The notes: generated by a model from the sequence alone, not told the origin. A stretch of DNA of 64,000 nt from an uncultured Bacteroidales bacterium (GCA_937907165.1 CALCUH010000034.1:1-64000); one strand, 5' to 3'; counted from the stretch's first letter, positions 33,299 to 44,839 are shown. Program-made: numbers and translations.

Positions 33299-36200
33299 TT
33301 AATGATCAATCTTAACGATTTCAATCGTACCATTCATCACAGAACCGTCAATCATCACGACAGTATAGAAGTAGACACCCGGATCAGCCATATGCCCCTT
33401 ATGGGTACCATCCCAACCATTTTCGCCTTCGAATACCTTCTGCCCGTAACGGTCGAAAATCACAACAGGGTGACGCTCCATAAAGATATCATTAAAGCCA
33501 TCCTTCTCATAAGGAGTAAAGGCGGTAGGTAATTTAGTAATCACATCCACCCTAATCAAACTACTTGCTGAAGATGGACAAACTCCATCATCAATCGTCA
33601 CATAGTAATAAGACGTGTCAATAGGAGAATCTTCAATGTAAGAAAGACTAGACGTTCCAATGAAGAGAACCTCATCCTTTTCATCTTCCAACGTTACTCT
33701 TGTAGTATCAGAATAGAAGTCGTATTCGTATTCGGCCGTCTTGTAATCATAGAATTCGCGGTCAAAACTTCCCACAACTTTATACCAAGTTGAAGTGATA
33801 TATGGATACTGTGTCTTCAAAGTCAACAACGCAGTTTCTCCCTTCCAGATACGAGTCGGATTGGAAGGCTCTGTCTCCACGAGAATACTATCAGGAGCAT
33901 AACGCTGATGGACATCCAAGACGATGGAATCATGGACATAATACTGATCGTTCTTATAGAGTTCGTATTTTTCCACAGACCCGAAGAACTTGATCGAATC
34001 CTCCAACTTATCTCCAGAAAGTTTATCGTCACAGAACATAAACAAAGAATTAGAAGAAAGCGACTCACCACATCTATTCTTAGCCACATAGACCAAAGAA
34101 GCGTTGTTGTACTCTTTCATCAATACTCCGTTCGTGCTATCAGCGAAATCGAAAGGCTCTCCATTCAAAGTCCAATAACGTTTAGTAATAGGAGCCCCCA
34201 TCTCAGCCTCGCAACGTACCTTTGCATCCAAATCAATCATATTACCCTCACATTCATGCATTGTACTATTATCAATGCGTACACGCGGCATCTCCGCGAT
34301 ATTCACATAAGCCGTAGCCGTATCACTACAACCTGTAGTAGTATCCATCGCAACAAACGTATAAGAGCCGCTTTGACTATTCTTCGTCATACGAGTCACC
34401 GCCTCAAGAGCAGCCTCATGAGAGCCATACTTTTCTGCAAGGCTGGAGAAGAGAGAACGATACGTGTATGAATTGTCACTAAAGATCAAGTTTTTAACGT
34501 CAACACTGTCGCCCTTATAATAATCGAAACTGAAAACACTCGGGATTCGGCGGAAAGAGCCATCAATTCGAGGGAACAATACAATACCGCTGGCGAACCT
34601 CACCTCAGAATTCGACAATGAGAAACGAGTGCCTTCGTAAACACAAGTATCAATATTCTTTGCCGTCAACTCCACAATTGTCTCCGGATGTTGGACTTGG
34701 ACAACCCTAGACAAACTATCGACATTGTCACATTTATCATATGCGTAAAACCAGACACGGGTCGTTTTATTGATCCGCGTACCAGCAGATGGCACTTGTA
34801 AGATCCTGATATCATTATCCGAGCAATCGTCGGAAACAAGGGAGCGAATATCCATGACCATGTCAGGTACACCGAAGATACATTCTTTATAATTTTTAGC
34901 CAATACAGTATCTCTCCATCCTTCCGGAACATTAAACTGAGGTGAAGTAGTGTCACGAACGGAAATCACTTGTTTGAACACAGACTTATTTCCACAACGA
35001 TCGGTAGCTTCATATTCTCTGACGATATCATAATTAAAATATTCGCAAGCTGACGGATCATTACCCCTATCATTCGTCTCCCGGATAGTAACCTTCGGAC
35101 TAGGATCACAATTGTCGGTCGCTGTCAGAGTGGCGGCAGGTGCGATCGTATCCGTACAAGACACCGTAATGTCTTTAATCAAGTCAGACTGGATAACAGG
35201 AGCAATCGTATCCTTCACATAAAGAACCTGATCGCAGGTGATGTCATTATGTCTGAAATCTTCGACATGATAGGTTCTCGTAAAGGTCATCACACAAGAG
35301 TCTCCCTCATACCTATCTTCATAAGAGAACGTATTAGGCAAAAGTTTCGTCTCGTTCGTAAAGGAACCACCAGCAGCTTTAAACGCCTCGTAATCCGCAT
35401 ACGGTGCAGGAACATCCTCCACGCAAGCGAAGACTTTACCATTCAAATCCTCAGGACAAACCAAATCCTCGATCAGCCAATCCTCGACAAGCACAACCTG
35501 TTCACACTTATGTACATTTTTGGAAGAATCAGAGAATGTCCATGTAATCACAACAGGATTACCTAAAGAGAAATTAGATTTCAGATCCAAGCCATCGCTA
35601 CGAGTTCCAACAGCCTCCAACAAACCATCGCAAGCATCCTGAATAGAAGGAATGTAAAGACCGCCAGCCTCCACTTCGTCGTAAGAGACCTCCGTCTCCG
35701 AAATCGAAGTCATGGTGATACGCACCTTAATAGTATCTTGTAACGTGTCACAAGGGAATTGAGGAGGGAACGTGTCCTTCACCACAACATTCTGCGGGCA
35801 ACTCTTGCTGTTGATGCTGTAAGGACTAGTAAAGGTCCAATCCACGACAGTCACACCCCTCGGATAGAAATCAGTCAGAGCGAGTGAATCACGTCGAACA
35901 CCTACGCCTTTCACATCCAAGCCCGTGCATGAATCCTTAGCGACAGGAACATTCAAATCGACACTACCCTTAGGCAACTCACATTGATCTAATGCCAAAT
36001 AGAGAATCGTGTCCGTCAAGGAAGAACAATCGAAGATAGGTTCAGCTGTACCCTTCACAGTGACAGTCTGATCACACTCCTTCGCCACAGCGTTCAATAA
36101 TGTGTCTTGGAAAATCCAATGTATCTTCAAAGTCTCGCCAACCTTCGCGATTACCGTCTCGACAGGAACACAATCCGTAACATTCGAAGAGATTGTGTCG

Positions 36201-39200
36201 TCGAATGGAGATATGACATCACATACGAACGCTCTGCCATGCACTTCCTTACCAGTACAAGAATCGATAGCGACATGGTCACCCAAGAATGCCACAAATT
36301 CTTCTGAAGAGACCTCACACTCACCATCCTTAGCAACAAGAAGTGTGTCTTTCAAAACAGAACAGTCGAAATCAGGAGCGACGGAATCCAAGACAAGGAA
36401 TCCCTGATGGCAAGTGACAATCTGACCGAAGAAGTTATAATTCCAATAAACAGTATCCGGACCCACGGTGAAATTCTCATCCATCGTTTTGCCAGACCAC
36501 CTTGTCAACGTAGGCGTAATCAAAGAATCGGAACAAAGATCACGAACCTCTGGCACAGAGAAGTTAATCTCCTTCCAAGAAATCTCGCAATCGGTCGGAG
36601 GAAGTATGATCGTCGTGTCCGGCATGTTATTACAATCAACCGGCATCTTGTTCACGTCTCCGACACTAACCACAGTATAACAAGTATCCACATTCTTATA
36701 CATGGTACCGGACTTGTCTGTAAACACCCAAGTCACCACCGTAATACCAGTACGGAACGAATCTCTGAACGCTCTACTATCAGAACGGTAAGGCACACCC
36801 CAAATGGTATCCACCTTAGATTGTTCCGGACAAGGATGCAAAGCGAAAGGTGTTTTCAAATCCACCGGAGTAAAGCACTCACCCTCCTCCACATCAACAT
36901 GGACAGTATCTCCATTCACATCTGAACAATGCAAATCCAATTCCTGCTTCGTCAGAATAGTTAAATTTTGGATACATGTATCAGCCAATGTAGAGAACGG
37001 ACTGACAAATATCCAACGGATTTGTGTGGTTCCGACAGGATATTTACCATACAACGGACCATAATCCATTCTGAAGCCGACGCCCTCAATAGAATCACCC
37101 GTACATGCATCTAAGGCATAAGGGGTAGGAATATCACGCTCGCCAAGAGTAGTATCACATCCCTCAATCAAAATGGTATCACCCTGCAAAGAGGAGCAAT
37201 CAAAGATAGGAGCCTGATCTCCGATCACCAATAATTTTTGAGAACATGTGTCAGCTATTTCATTAATGGTCTCGTCTATAAATATCCATGTAAGCACATG
37301 ATTACCGACAGGCACCGTAAACGAAGAAAGTCTTGACAATTCACGTCCATCTTCAAGATAAACACGTCCATCTATCTTTTGCTTATTACAAACGTCCTCA
37401 GCCTGAGGCCATGGATTAGGAAGAGAATCGAACACCGCACTAGCGTTAACGTAGCACTTGCCAGGGATGGATGGAACAACCAAATCGCTGAGGTTGTCAC
37501 AATCATAGATAGGCGCCATACTATCTTTCACCGTAATTATCTGGTCACAAACGAACAACTGGCCTTGGAAAGAATAAGACCATCTTACCGTATCGACACC
37601 GACAGTAAACGGATCCGCCTCAATCACAACAATAGTGTCAGTGCCGGAAAGAGTTGTTTTAGCCGTCAAGTTCTTACCAGAAGACCTTGTGACCACAGGA
37701 TCGATGATATTGTGAGAACATAAATCAACCACACCAGGAATCTGTATCTCCATCTCTTTCCAAGAGATTTCACAATCATTAGGACTGAGACGATACACCG
37801 CATCAGGATAATTCTCACATTTAACAGGCATCTCGTTCACATCACCGACACGTACCCACTGAGAACAAGTGACAGTATCATGCAAAATGGTAGCGGAAGT
37901 ATCGATGAACGTCCAAACGATTTCGGACAATCCAACATAGAAGGAAGAATCCATAGACATGCCGAACCTTCTTGACGGTACACCCCAAATGGTATCCACA
38001 CCAGATTCTTCTGGACATGGATGGAGAGCGAACGGCGTTTTAATCTTTTCCTTCACTTTAGAAGCGTCCACTGTACATTCACCAACAACCACATCAACTG
38101 CGATAGTATCTTTATTCAAAGCATCACAATCGAATATCATCTCCAACGAGGTCTTAACTACGACATCTTGGTTACATGTATCACTGATAGACTCGGTGAA
38201 ATCGGTGAATACCCATTGTATGGAAGTGACACCTAATGAGAACGGAGCGTCAAGCTTATTGTTGTCGGAACGGGTTCCCACACCGACCCTCCAATACTCA
38301 GGACTATTTTCATCGACGATACATGGATCTGCGACTTTCGGCGTGTCGATAACAAACACCAACGGATCGGTAGGACCGCAATCATCCAAAGTATCTCTTC
38401 TAGTAGGAGTCAAGACATCGCAATCCATATCGAAATGCTTATTACCGCGGATGAATACATCCTGGTCACACCACAACGTGTCATGCAAATTCCATGGGCT
38501 GACGAACATCCAATCGATATGTGTATGTCCAGTAGGATAATCAGACTTCAATGTAAGGCTATCCGAGCGGAAACCTACCGCCTCGAATGTGCCACCGAAG
38601 CCTGAAAGCACAGCACAAGAATCAATTGCGACAGGAACATGGAGTCGCAAACTATCCGCCGTAATTCCGCAAGTTCCAGCCTCCGCATACGCTACAGTGT
38701 CCTTTATTGTATTACAATCAAAATCAATATCATTCAAGTGGGATGGCAAAATATACTGAGGACAAGTCGTTTTATTATGATCCTCATCTTCAAACATCCA
38801 AATCAACTTATAAGTGATACCTACCGACATCGTGTACTCCTCAGGAAGTTCAATATCACCATTCAGCGTCAATACACCTGGAATGGAATCACCCGCACAA
38901 GCGTCCCACGCCTTATAAGCCAACTTATCCAAAACGTCACGCTTCAAGTTTCCGAATTCAACTTCACAATCACCCTTATATGCTTCAGGACGCAAAGTGT
39001 CAGGATCGATGTCATCGCAATCGAAATATGGAGGAGTGAAGTCATGCACGGTTACCGTCTTTTCACACATCACACTATTTCCAGACCTATCTGTGAAAAT
39101 CCAACGAAGGAGCGTCAATCCCTTAGGGAAAGGATCCACATCCCACTTACGTGATACACCATCGGCAACTTTTGTCGAATCATATGTATAACCCAATGTA

Positions 39201-42200
39201 TCCGTTCCACTCACTTGAAGCGTGGAATCAATAAAGTAACGTTCCACAACAGGATCCATCCATGTAAGGCCAGTCTCCGCAAGATAATCGTCACACTCGT
39301 CGTAAGCTTTCGGCTCACGAATGAGCGCCTTCACATTAGCAGGCGCAATGGCACAAATGTCACCATCCACCGTCAAATGAATATCAGGATCGACACCGCA
39401 ATCCTCCAATACAGGAGGAATACTATCATCGACGGTCAAATTCATCGTACAAGTATCCATGTTACCCGCCTTATCGGTGTATATCCAATGGAACGTATGA
39501 GTTCCCACAGGATATTCGACGGACAATAACTCATCGTTGTAGTAAACTGAGAAAGAACCATCAGGCGCATAAATCTTCGCCACAACGGTCGGATACAAAT
39601 CTCCGTCACAAGGGTCAGTCACCTTCATACTCTCTGTCGTCGGCAACTGGAGATCCTCATAATTCACGGAACAAACCACACGAGCCGCAACATGCTTAGT
39701 TGGTGGAGGACAAACAGCGGAAGGATCCGGAGCTGTCGTGTCACGGATAGTCAACATCTGATCGCACTGAAGCTCGTTGCCCGACAAATCGGTAAAGGTC
39801 CAAACAATGTGATATGATGTATCTTTTCTAAACGATTCATACAAATCGACAAATACGGTATCTCCCGGCAACATCACGTGAGGAACGCCCGGTATGTCAC
39901 CATCACAATCATCAATAGCGATATGGAAACCTAATGCGACCTTCGCCATTTCCTTTGTAGCCGCACACATATCCGCAGGCAATTCGATAACCACCTCAGG
40001 CATTCTTCCGCAATCGGCATATACCGGAGCAGTTCTATCTTCAACAATCACCTTCTGCGTACAGACTGTCGGATTACCGGCAGCATCTTTAAACGTCCAT
40101 GTGATGATGGTTGTACCTCTTGGATATGCGTCATTAAACAAATCCTTTCCATCGCTACGGACGCCCTCGCCAGGGATAGAACCTCCCGTAGGCGAACAAG
40201 CATCGTCTGCCGCATAAGGAATCGCCAAGCCAGCCTTCTTTACAGTATTAGCGGATGCTTCACAATTCGTTTCGGTCTCAACGACGATGTCACTCAACAA
40301 CGAGCAATCGAATGCAGGTCCCGTCGTATCCAACACGGTGATGACCTGTTCACATTGGCTCACATTCCCGGAAGCGTCGGTCACATACCATGTCATGATT
40401 GTGGTGCCGAGCAATAACGGATCGGTCAATGCGATATCTGCCGTTATATCATAATTCCAATGTCTGTTCCAAGTAATGGTGAAATCACTTGGATCGGAAT
40501 AACAATTATCCTTTACATTCAAATCATCCAAAGTAGGTTTCTTGAACCATGGAATCTCCTCCACAGGAACGACGCACTGATCATTCGCATAGAATGTGCC
40601 CGAATTATTCCAATCACCGCAATCCAATGTAGGAGCGATGGTGTCGACGACGTTCACATACAACACACAACTATCTTGTTGCAATCCGTCCTTCTCATTT
40701 TGGAAACGATAAACCAAAGTATAGACACCCCTTGTCAAAGTAACGTTCATGACAACATCCTCGAAATTATTCTTCACCTTGACAGGTAACGTTGTACATG
40801 TATAGGAAATGTCAGGACACTCAAACGACTCCGTTCCACCACTTCCAAACCACCTAGCAGTAATCACCTTAGAAGATGCCACATCCTCCGCCGTATAAGG
40901 GTTTTTCACTAACTTAACGGATGTGCCTGTCGAATCAAGCAACTCCACCTCATACGGATAGCCCAAATACTCTTTAACCGTAGTCAAACTATTAGAGACG
41001 TCCAAAATAGTCTCGTCGTTACCATTGCTAGACCATTCCTTCCACTTGTTCTCCTTAGATTTGCTGAACTTATCCCAATCATTAGTCAACTGGTCGCATA
41101 AATAATCGAGTGTTAATTCCTGTTGGTTTGGACCAACCTTGATGGTGTGCATTCCATTAAGTTCCATCAAGCGGTCTGGGAAATACTGAGCAGCAAGCGT
41201 ACACTCCTTATCGAAGTGCAAACCACCGATAACGCAATAGCGGAAATTGAACCATGCGCCCTCTTGGTTCACCGGAATCATAGCGGTAGGCGTCAAAGAA
41301 TTTCTCAAAACAAAATTCGCGCTGCAATTATTGTCCGCATACAACACAGTGTCAACCTTAGCGGGACAATCAGGCACAGGGGTAGTACCCGCCGTCACAA
41401 TAACCGTTTGGGAACATTGCGACTCGTTACCGCTCATGTCAATAAAGGTGTAATTAATTGTGGTCAAACCGATACCGAAGCGGTGTTTCTCCAAATCGCT
41501 CGCCTTGGTGATGTCCATTTTCACGGTTTTCCCCTTATCGTCAGGACCTTCCAAAGTCATCTCGACGATAACGTTATCGTCACAATTATCCTTCACCTCA
41601 TTAGGCGAAATCATACGAAGTTTACCGCTTTCGAACGCCTCCTTCAACGTACCCGTATAGAGATAAGTCTCAGGACCATGTTTCTCCTCGACATCATCCT
41701 TCGTCGCATAAGTCAGATATTCGAATCCCTTGTTCTTAGGTTTGTAAGAATTGGCGGTCACACGAATGGATTGCAACAGGGAGCAGTCGAAATAAGGAGC
41801 CTCCATATCACGTACCGTGAAATTCTGGATACAATCCTCAAAAATATCACTGGTCGGATCATTCAGCTTATAGAAACGCCAACGTATTTCATAAGAGTGG
41901 TCGACAAGGAAAATGATATCATCGAAACGATTATTAGGGACAGCCTCGAATTCGTCGTCCATGACATCCCTATAGAATACGAACCTCTCCAAGTTCGGTC
42001 CGACCGTACAAGTATCCTTCGCCGTCGGCAGCTCCTTCATTTGAGCCACCAAGCCGTTCAATGACAAACCGCAGAAGCCTTGCTTATTCGCCACCTCTCC
42101 GATAGCCTCCTCCGGACATACCACATTTGGTTTCCTATCATCGATTACCTCAACGGTCTGTATACAGAACGAGGCGTTACCTGAAGCGTCCGTAAATTGC

Positions 42201-44839
42201 CAAAGTATATAAGTGAGACCCACCAAATAATGATCATTCAACGCCACCTTATCGTCAAACATAGAAGCGGCATTGGGAACATAACCAGGATTGTATAGAC
42301 GACCTCTATATACACCTGTCACAGAGCCGTCCACACCATTCGCATCCTCCAAGACAGGAGCTTTCAATGTAGGCAAAGAGGTGTGATGGAAATCTGGTGT
42401 CGCATCACAACCCTCCTGCAAAGAGAGTTTCGTCGTGTACTTTGGAATTTCATCACAAGGCACACTCGGAGGGGTCACGTCTTTTACCACGACAACTTTC
42501 GTACAAGTCGCATAGTTGCCACAACCGTCGGTTACCGTATAGGTCACAGTTCCTTCACCCGCAGGCAAAGCTACCACCTTACTCATTTTAGCGACCTCAG
42601 ACCTCTTCCCCTCAAAAGTCTTGGTTATCTTAGAGCCTGATTTAGGCGTAAAATTCACCACGATAGATTGTTGAGGATCCGTTTCGCAACCTGCCGTGAA
42701 ATCAGGGAACGGGAATTCCACATTCCTCGTTTTCTCTGTTTCACCCAATGTATAAGAGAAGTCGTTCAAGGAGTTGCAATCGATGGTCGGCTTCACAATC
42801 TTACCAAGGTTCCAACTCTGTTCAGCGGTAGTCGGACATCCCACGTTGTTAATCTGTACGGAAACGGATACAGTATGCTTTTTATAGGAACCGTCACAAG
42901 AACCCAAAGCCGGGAAATCCACCGTAGCGGCATCCGTTTTACCTTTCGCTCCGTCTTTCCATGTATAGACATAATTGCTGACATATTGGGATGAGAAACC
43001 ACTCTTCACATCTGCCACAGCCACCACTTTCTGGTTTCTGTCGGTTGGACAGAGTTCTATTTCAGATTGTTTCAAAGGATCAGTTCCCTCTTTCACGATT
43101 TGGATTCGTGGTGTACGATAAACCTCAAAAGTGGAGGAAATCACACTACCAGTCTTCACCTCATATTTTGTCACGCCATCATCCGCCGTACGCACCTGTA
43201 CTGGCTGCACATTCATCGTATACTTACCCTCTTCCGCATCCGAATTCAAAACGAGGAATACGGAACCACCACGAGTGTCTTGGAGCAACTCTCCACCCGA
43301 GAAAGATAATTTGTCACTACCGAATACCTCACCTCTTGGTGTTGTGAACGACCAAGTGTACTTGACGTTCTCGTTGGCATCCAACGGGAAGACGGAGAAC
43401 ATTCCCTCCTCCCTTGTATTCGGCACACACAATTTCTTTGGACCTTGGATATCGGTCGGTTGGATTGGCTCACAATCTTTACCCGTTACGGTGAAAGGTA
43501 TATTAATGTTATAATTTTGTCCGCCATGAGAGCCGCTTGCCCTTACCCTATATTCCCTCTTTCCAAGAAAATCGACAGGAATCTGCACGCTTTGCCTTCC
43601 ATCCAATTGATGATCAAATCCGTTGACCGGAGCATTCACCCATGCGCCCGAAGCGTTTTTCATCTCCCAAATATAATTAGCGCCTTTCGGGAAACCTTTG
43701 GCGTTGATTATCGCGTTGTCACCGATACAGACCGCACCTTTGTCCATGCAGACACCCTCCACCTCGGCGGAGATATAGTCGATTGCCACCTTCATACAAG
43801 AGTTGTCCCATTGTTGGAATTGCGGATACAAATCATATCGTCCCTGGGTTCCCAAGAACTGTCCGTAGAAAGTGATATCCATTCGGAAATATTTCACAGA
43901 ACTATATTCCTCAAACACAGAGGAGCCACCTTGGATTCTAGACAAACGAACATTATCCAAGTGGCCTTGCCGTCCTGTCGAAATAGTAGTCAAATAGGTA
44001 TTATTAGCGTCATTATAGACATCAATATCAATAGAGTTATAAGAGTCGTTACCGAAGTCGGTACGGATATTCATCATCGCATCATGCATTCCAGTTCTGT
44101 TTCCGCACTCCGACAAATCCACATAGAGACGCATCACGAAACGATAGTATTTGTTTTTGAAATACTGGTTAGGAAAACCTAATTTGAAAGGAACATCACA
44201 ATGTTGAGGTTGGAAAACGTAATAATAATTATAATATGGATCATAATCAGGATCACGATCCAAATGAGGATAGGTGGAACCTCCCGCATAGCGCCAATTC
44301 TGGACAACCGATCCATTGTTACAATTTCGCCAGAAAGTAATATTATTATCTTGGAAGTAAGACTCCAGTCCTCCCGGAGGCGTAGACCCCCAGTTGATGG
44401 AACTAGGGTTTCCGTTTGTCGGGTTGAAGTCCGTTCCCAAATAGTAATCGCCCGTAGAGGTGATATGGCAAACCTCCTCGCAATCATGGCTTACATCAAC
44501 AGAAACCGAATTACTTTTTTTGGACGTGTTCTTTTGGTCGACCATATAATACTGGACAGGCTTATCACCCATGTCGAGCACACATTTAATCAATCCCGTC
44601 GTCGGATCCGCCACTGCGGTCACGTTCGCCTTGGTGTAGGCGCCACCATTGACCGACATATACAAATCAGCGGCTCCACTATCGAAACCACTACCCGTGA
44701 GGACAATAGGCTCCCCCACGCATGCGGAACCTCTAGTAGAACCGTCTACATTTAACGTCTGGGCGCCCACCATTGGGGAACACAAACAAGCGGCGAACAC
44801 TACTGCTATCCGTCTATAGAAACTAGAGAACGATTTCAT
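33299..44839 (-). CDS. Giant T9SS-exported protein with about 25 HYR-like modules
   Basis: This is a single open frame of about 3,846 residues. From the ATG at 44839 it starts with a signal peptide (MKSFSSFYRRIAVVF to VGAQ), which is why that start is preferred over 44923. The N-terminal ~800 residues hold Ig-like and unrecognised beta-rich domains. The middle is a series of about 25 modules of around 100 residues, each roughly P-x-F-D-C-x-x-L, then a Cys near P-x-A-x-D-x-C, G-x-G-x-R-x-D, P-x-G-x-T-x-x-x-W-x-F-x-D, and C-x-Q-x-V-x-V-x-D; this is the HYR pattern. A C-terminal segment of about 75 residues (TAFTPYEKDGFNDIF, WDGTHKGHMADPGVYFYTVVM) is a type B T9SS sorting domain, typical of gliding-motility-associated surface proteins. 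Probable roles are adhesion or surface structure; no enzyme domain was seen. Confidence 0.88.
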   Translation of the reverse strand: MKSFSSFYRRIAVVFAACLCSPMVGAQTLNVDGSTRGSACVGEPIVLTGSGFDSGAADLYMSVNGGAYTKANVTAVADPTTGLIKCVLDMGDKPVQYYMVDQKNTSKKSNSVSVDVSHDCEEVCHITSTGDYYLGTDFNPTNGNPSSINWGSTPPGGLESYFQDNNITFWRNCNNGSVVQNWRYAGGSTYPHLDRDPDYDPYYNYYYVFQPQHCDVPFKLGFPNQYFKNKYYRFVMRLYVDLSECGNRTGMHDAMMNIRTDFGNDSYNSIDIDVYNDANNTYLTTISTGRQGHLDNVRLSRIQGGSSVFEEYSSVKYFRMDITFYGQFLGTQGRYDLYPQFQQWDNSCMKVAIDYISAEVEGVCMDKGAVCIGDNAIINAKGFPKGANYIWEMKNASGAWVNAPVNGFDHQLDGRQSVQIPVDFLGKREYRVRASGSHGGQNYNINIPFTVTGKDCEPIQPTDIQGPKKLCVPNTREEGMFSVFPLDANENVKYTWSFTTPRGEVFGSDKLSFSGGELLQDTRGGSVFLVLNSDAEEGKYTMNVQPVQVRTADDGVTKYEVKTGSVISSTFEVYRTPRIQIVKEGTDPLKQSEIELCPTDRNQKVVAVADVKSGFSSQYVSNYVYTWKDGAKGKTDAATVDFPALGSCDGSYKKHTVSVSVQINNVGCPTTAEQSWNLGKIVKPTIDCNSLNDFSYTLGETEKTRNVEFPFPDFTAGCETDPQQSIVVNFTPKSGSKITKTFEGKRSEVAKMSKVVALPAGEGTVTYTVTDGCGNYATCTKVVVVKDVTPPSVPCDEIPKYTTKLSLQEGCDATPDFHHTSLPTLKAPVLEDANGVDGSVTGVYRGRLYNPGYVPNAASMFDDKVALNDHYLVGLTYILWQFTDASGNASFCIQTVEVIDDRKPNVVCPEEAIGEVANKQGFCGLSLNGLVAQMKELPTAKDTCTVGPNLERFVFYRDVMDDEFEAVPNNRFDDIIFLVDHSYEIRWRFYKLNDPTSDIFEDCIQNFTVRDMEAPYFDCSLLQSIRVTANSYKPKNKGFEYLTYATKDDVEEKHGPETYLYTGTLKEAFESGKLRMISPNEVKDNCDDNVIVEMTLEGPDDKGKTVKMDITKASDLEKHRFGIGLTTINYTFIDMSGNESQCSQTVIVTAGTTPVPDCPAKVDTVLYADNNCSANFVLRNSLTPTAMIPVNQEGAWFNFRYCVIGGLHFDKECTLAAQYFPDRLMELNGMHTIKVGPNQQELTLDYLCDQLTNDWDKFSKSKENKWKEWSSNGNDETILDVSNSLTTVKEYLGYPYEVELLDSTGTSVKLVKNPYTAEDVASSKVITARWFGSGGTESFECPDISYTCTTLPVKVKNNFEDVVMNVTLTRGVYTLVYRFQNEKDGLQQDSCVLYVNVVDTIAPTLDCGDWNNSGTFYANDQCVVPVEEIPWFKKPTLDDLNVKDNCYSDPSDFTITWNRHWNYDITADIALTDPLLLGTTIMTWYVTDASGNVSQCEQVITVLDTTGPAFDCSLLSDIVVETETNCEASANTVKKAGLAIPYAADDACSPTGGSIPGEGVRSDGKDLFNDAYPRGTTIITWTFKDAAGNPTVCTQKVIVEDRTAPVYADCGRMPEVVIELPADMCAATKEMAKVALGFHIAIDDCDGDIPGVPHVMLPGDTVFVDLYESFRKDTSYHIVWTFTDLSGNELQCDQMLTIRDTTAPDPSAVCPPPTKHVAARVVCSVNYEDLQLPTTESMKVTDPCDGDLYPTVVAKIYAPDGSFSVYYNDELLSVEYPVGTHTFHWIYTDKAGNMDTCTMNLTVDDSIPPVLEDCGVDPDIHLTVDGDICAIAPANVKALIREPKAYDECDDYLAETGLTWMDPVVERYFIDSTLQVSGTDTLGYTYDSTKVADGVSRKWDVDPFPKGLTLLRWIFTDRSGNSVMCEKTVTVHDFTPPYFDCDDIDPDTLRPEAYKGDCEVEFGNLKRDVLDKLAYKAWDACAGDSIPGVLTLNGDIELPEEYTMSVGITYKLIWMFEDEDHNKTTCPQYILPSHLNDIDFDCNTIKDTVAYAEAGTCGITADSLRLHVPVAIDSCAVLSGFGGTFEAVGFRSDSLTLKSDYPTGHTHIDWMFVSPWNLHDTLWCDQDVFIRGNKHFDMDCDVLTPTRRDTLDDCGPTDPLVFVIDTPKVADPCIVDENSPEYWRVGVGTRSDNNKLDAPFSLGVTSIQWVFTDFTESISDTCNQDVVVKTSLEMIFDCDALNKDTIAVDVVVGECTVDASKVKEKIKTPFALHPCPEESGVDTIWGVPSRRFGMSMDSSFYVGLSEIVWTFIDTSATILHDTVTCSQWVRVGDVNEMPVKCENYPDAVYRLSPNDCEISWKEMEIQIPGVVDLCSHNIIDPVVTRSSGKNLTAKTTLSGTDTIVVIEADPFTVGVDTVRWSYSFQGQLFVCDQIITVKDSMAPIYDCDNLSDLVVPSIPGKCYVNASAVFDSLPNPWPQAEDVCNKQKIDGRVYLEDGRELSRLSSFTVPVGNHVLTWIFIDETINEIADTCSQKLLVIGDQAPIFDCSSLQGDTILIEGCDTTLGERDIPTPYALDACTGDSIEGVGFRMDYGPLYGKYPVGTTQIRWIFVSPFSTLADTCIQNLTILTKQELDLHCSDVNGDTVHVDVEEGECFTPVDLKTPFALHPCPEQSKVDTIWGVPYRSDSRAFRDSFRTGITVVTWVFTDKSGTMYKNVDTCYTVVSVGDVNKMPVDCNNMPDTTIILPPTDCEISWKEINFSVPEVRDLCSDSLITPTLTRWSGKTMDENFTVGPDTVYWNYNFFGQIVTCHQGFLVLDSVAPDFDCSVLKDTLLVAKDGECEVSSEEFVAFLGDHVAIDSCTGKEVHGRAFVCDVISPFDDTISSNVTDCVPVETVIAKVGETLKIHWIFQDTLLNAVAKECDQTVTVKGTAEPIFDCSSLTDTILYLALDQCELPKGSVDLNVPVAKDSCTGLDVKGVGVRRDSLALTDFYPRGVTVVDWTFTSPYSINSKSCPQNVVVKDTFPPQFPCDTLQDTIKVRITMTSISETEVSYDEVEAGGLYIPSIQDACDGLLEAVGTRSDGLDLKSNFSLGNPVVITWTFSDSSKNVHKCEQVVLVEDWLIEDLVCPEDLNGKVFACVEDVPAPYADYEAFKAAGGSFTNETKLLPNTFSYEDRYEGDSCVMTFTRTYHVEDFRHNDITCDQVLYVKDTIAPVIQSDLIKDITVSCTDTIAPAATLTATDNCDPSPKVTIRETNDRGNDPSACEYFNYDIVREYEATDRCGNKSVFKQVISVRDTTSPQFNVPEGWRDTVLAKNYKECIFGVPDMVMDIRSLVSDDCSDNDIRILQVPSAGTRINKTTRVWFYAYDKCDNVDSLSRVVQVQHPETIVELTAKNIDTCVYEGTRFSLSNSEVRFASGIVLFPRIDGSFRRIPSVFSFDYYKGDSVDVKNLIFSDNSYTYRSLFSSLAEKYGSHEAALEAVTRMTKNSQSGSYTFVAMDTTTGCSDTATAYVNIAEMPRVRIDNSTMHECEGNMIDLDAKVRCEAEMGAPITKRYWTLNGEPFDFADSTNGVLMKEYNNASLVYVAKNRCGESLSSNSLFMFCDDKLSGDKLEDSIKFFGSVEKYELYKNDQYYVHDSIVLDVHQRYAPDSILVETEPSNPTRIWKGETALLTLKTQYPYITSTWYKVVGSFDREFYDYKTAEYEYDFYSDTTRVTLEDEKDEVLFIGTSSLSYIEDSPIDTSYYYVTIDDGVCPSSASSLIRVDVITKLPTAFTPYEKDGFNDIFMERHPVVIFDRYGQKVFEGENGWDGTHKGHMADPGVYFYTVVMIDGSVMNGTIEIVKIDH
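35770..38145 (-). repeat. Four-module super-repeat within the giant cargo gene
   Basis: Two adjacent units of about 1.2 kb (roughly 36946-38145 and 35770-36945) each encode four HYR-like modules in the same order. Corresponding landmarks are HPCPEESGVDTIWGVP and HPCPEQSKVDTIWGVP, GDVNEMPVKC and GDVNKMPVDC, NDCEISWKEM and TDCEISWKEI, then the next two modules. This indicates tandem duplication of a whole block, followed by divergence. Boundaries are approximate. Confidence 0.75.

Noticed and set aside
35770..38145. CRISPR-like array suggested by regular repeats
   Set aside because: The repeats are protein modules of about 100 codons inside one open frame and diverged at DNA level; there are no short identical repeats with unique spacers.
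41123..42064. 313-codon plus-strand frame inside the giant cargo gene
   Set aside because: Antisense to the repeat region, with low-complexity His/Arg/Ile-rich translation typical of a shadow.
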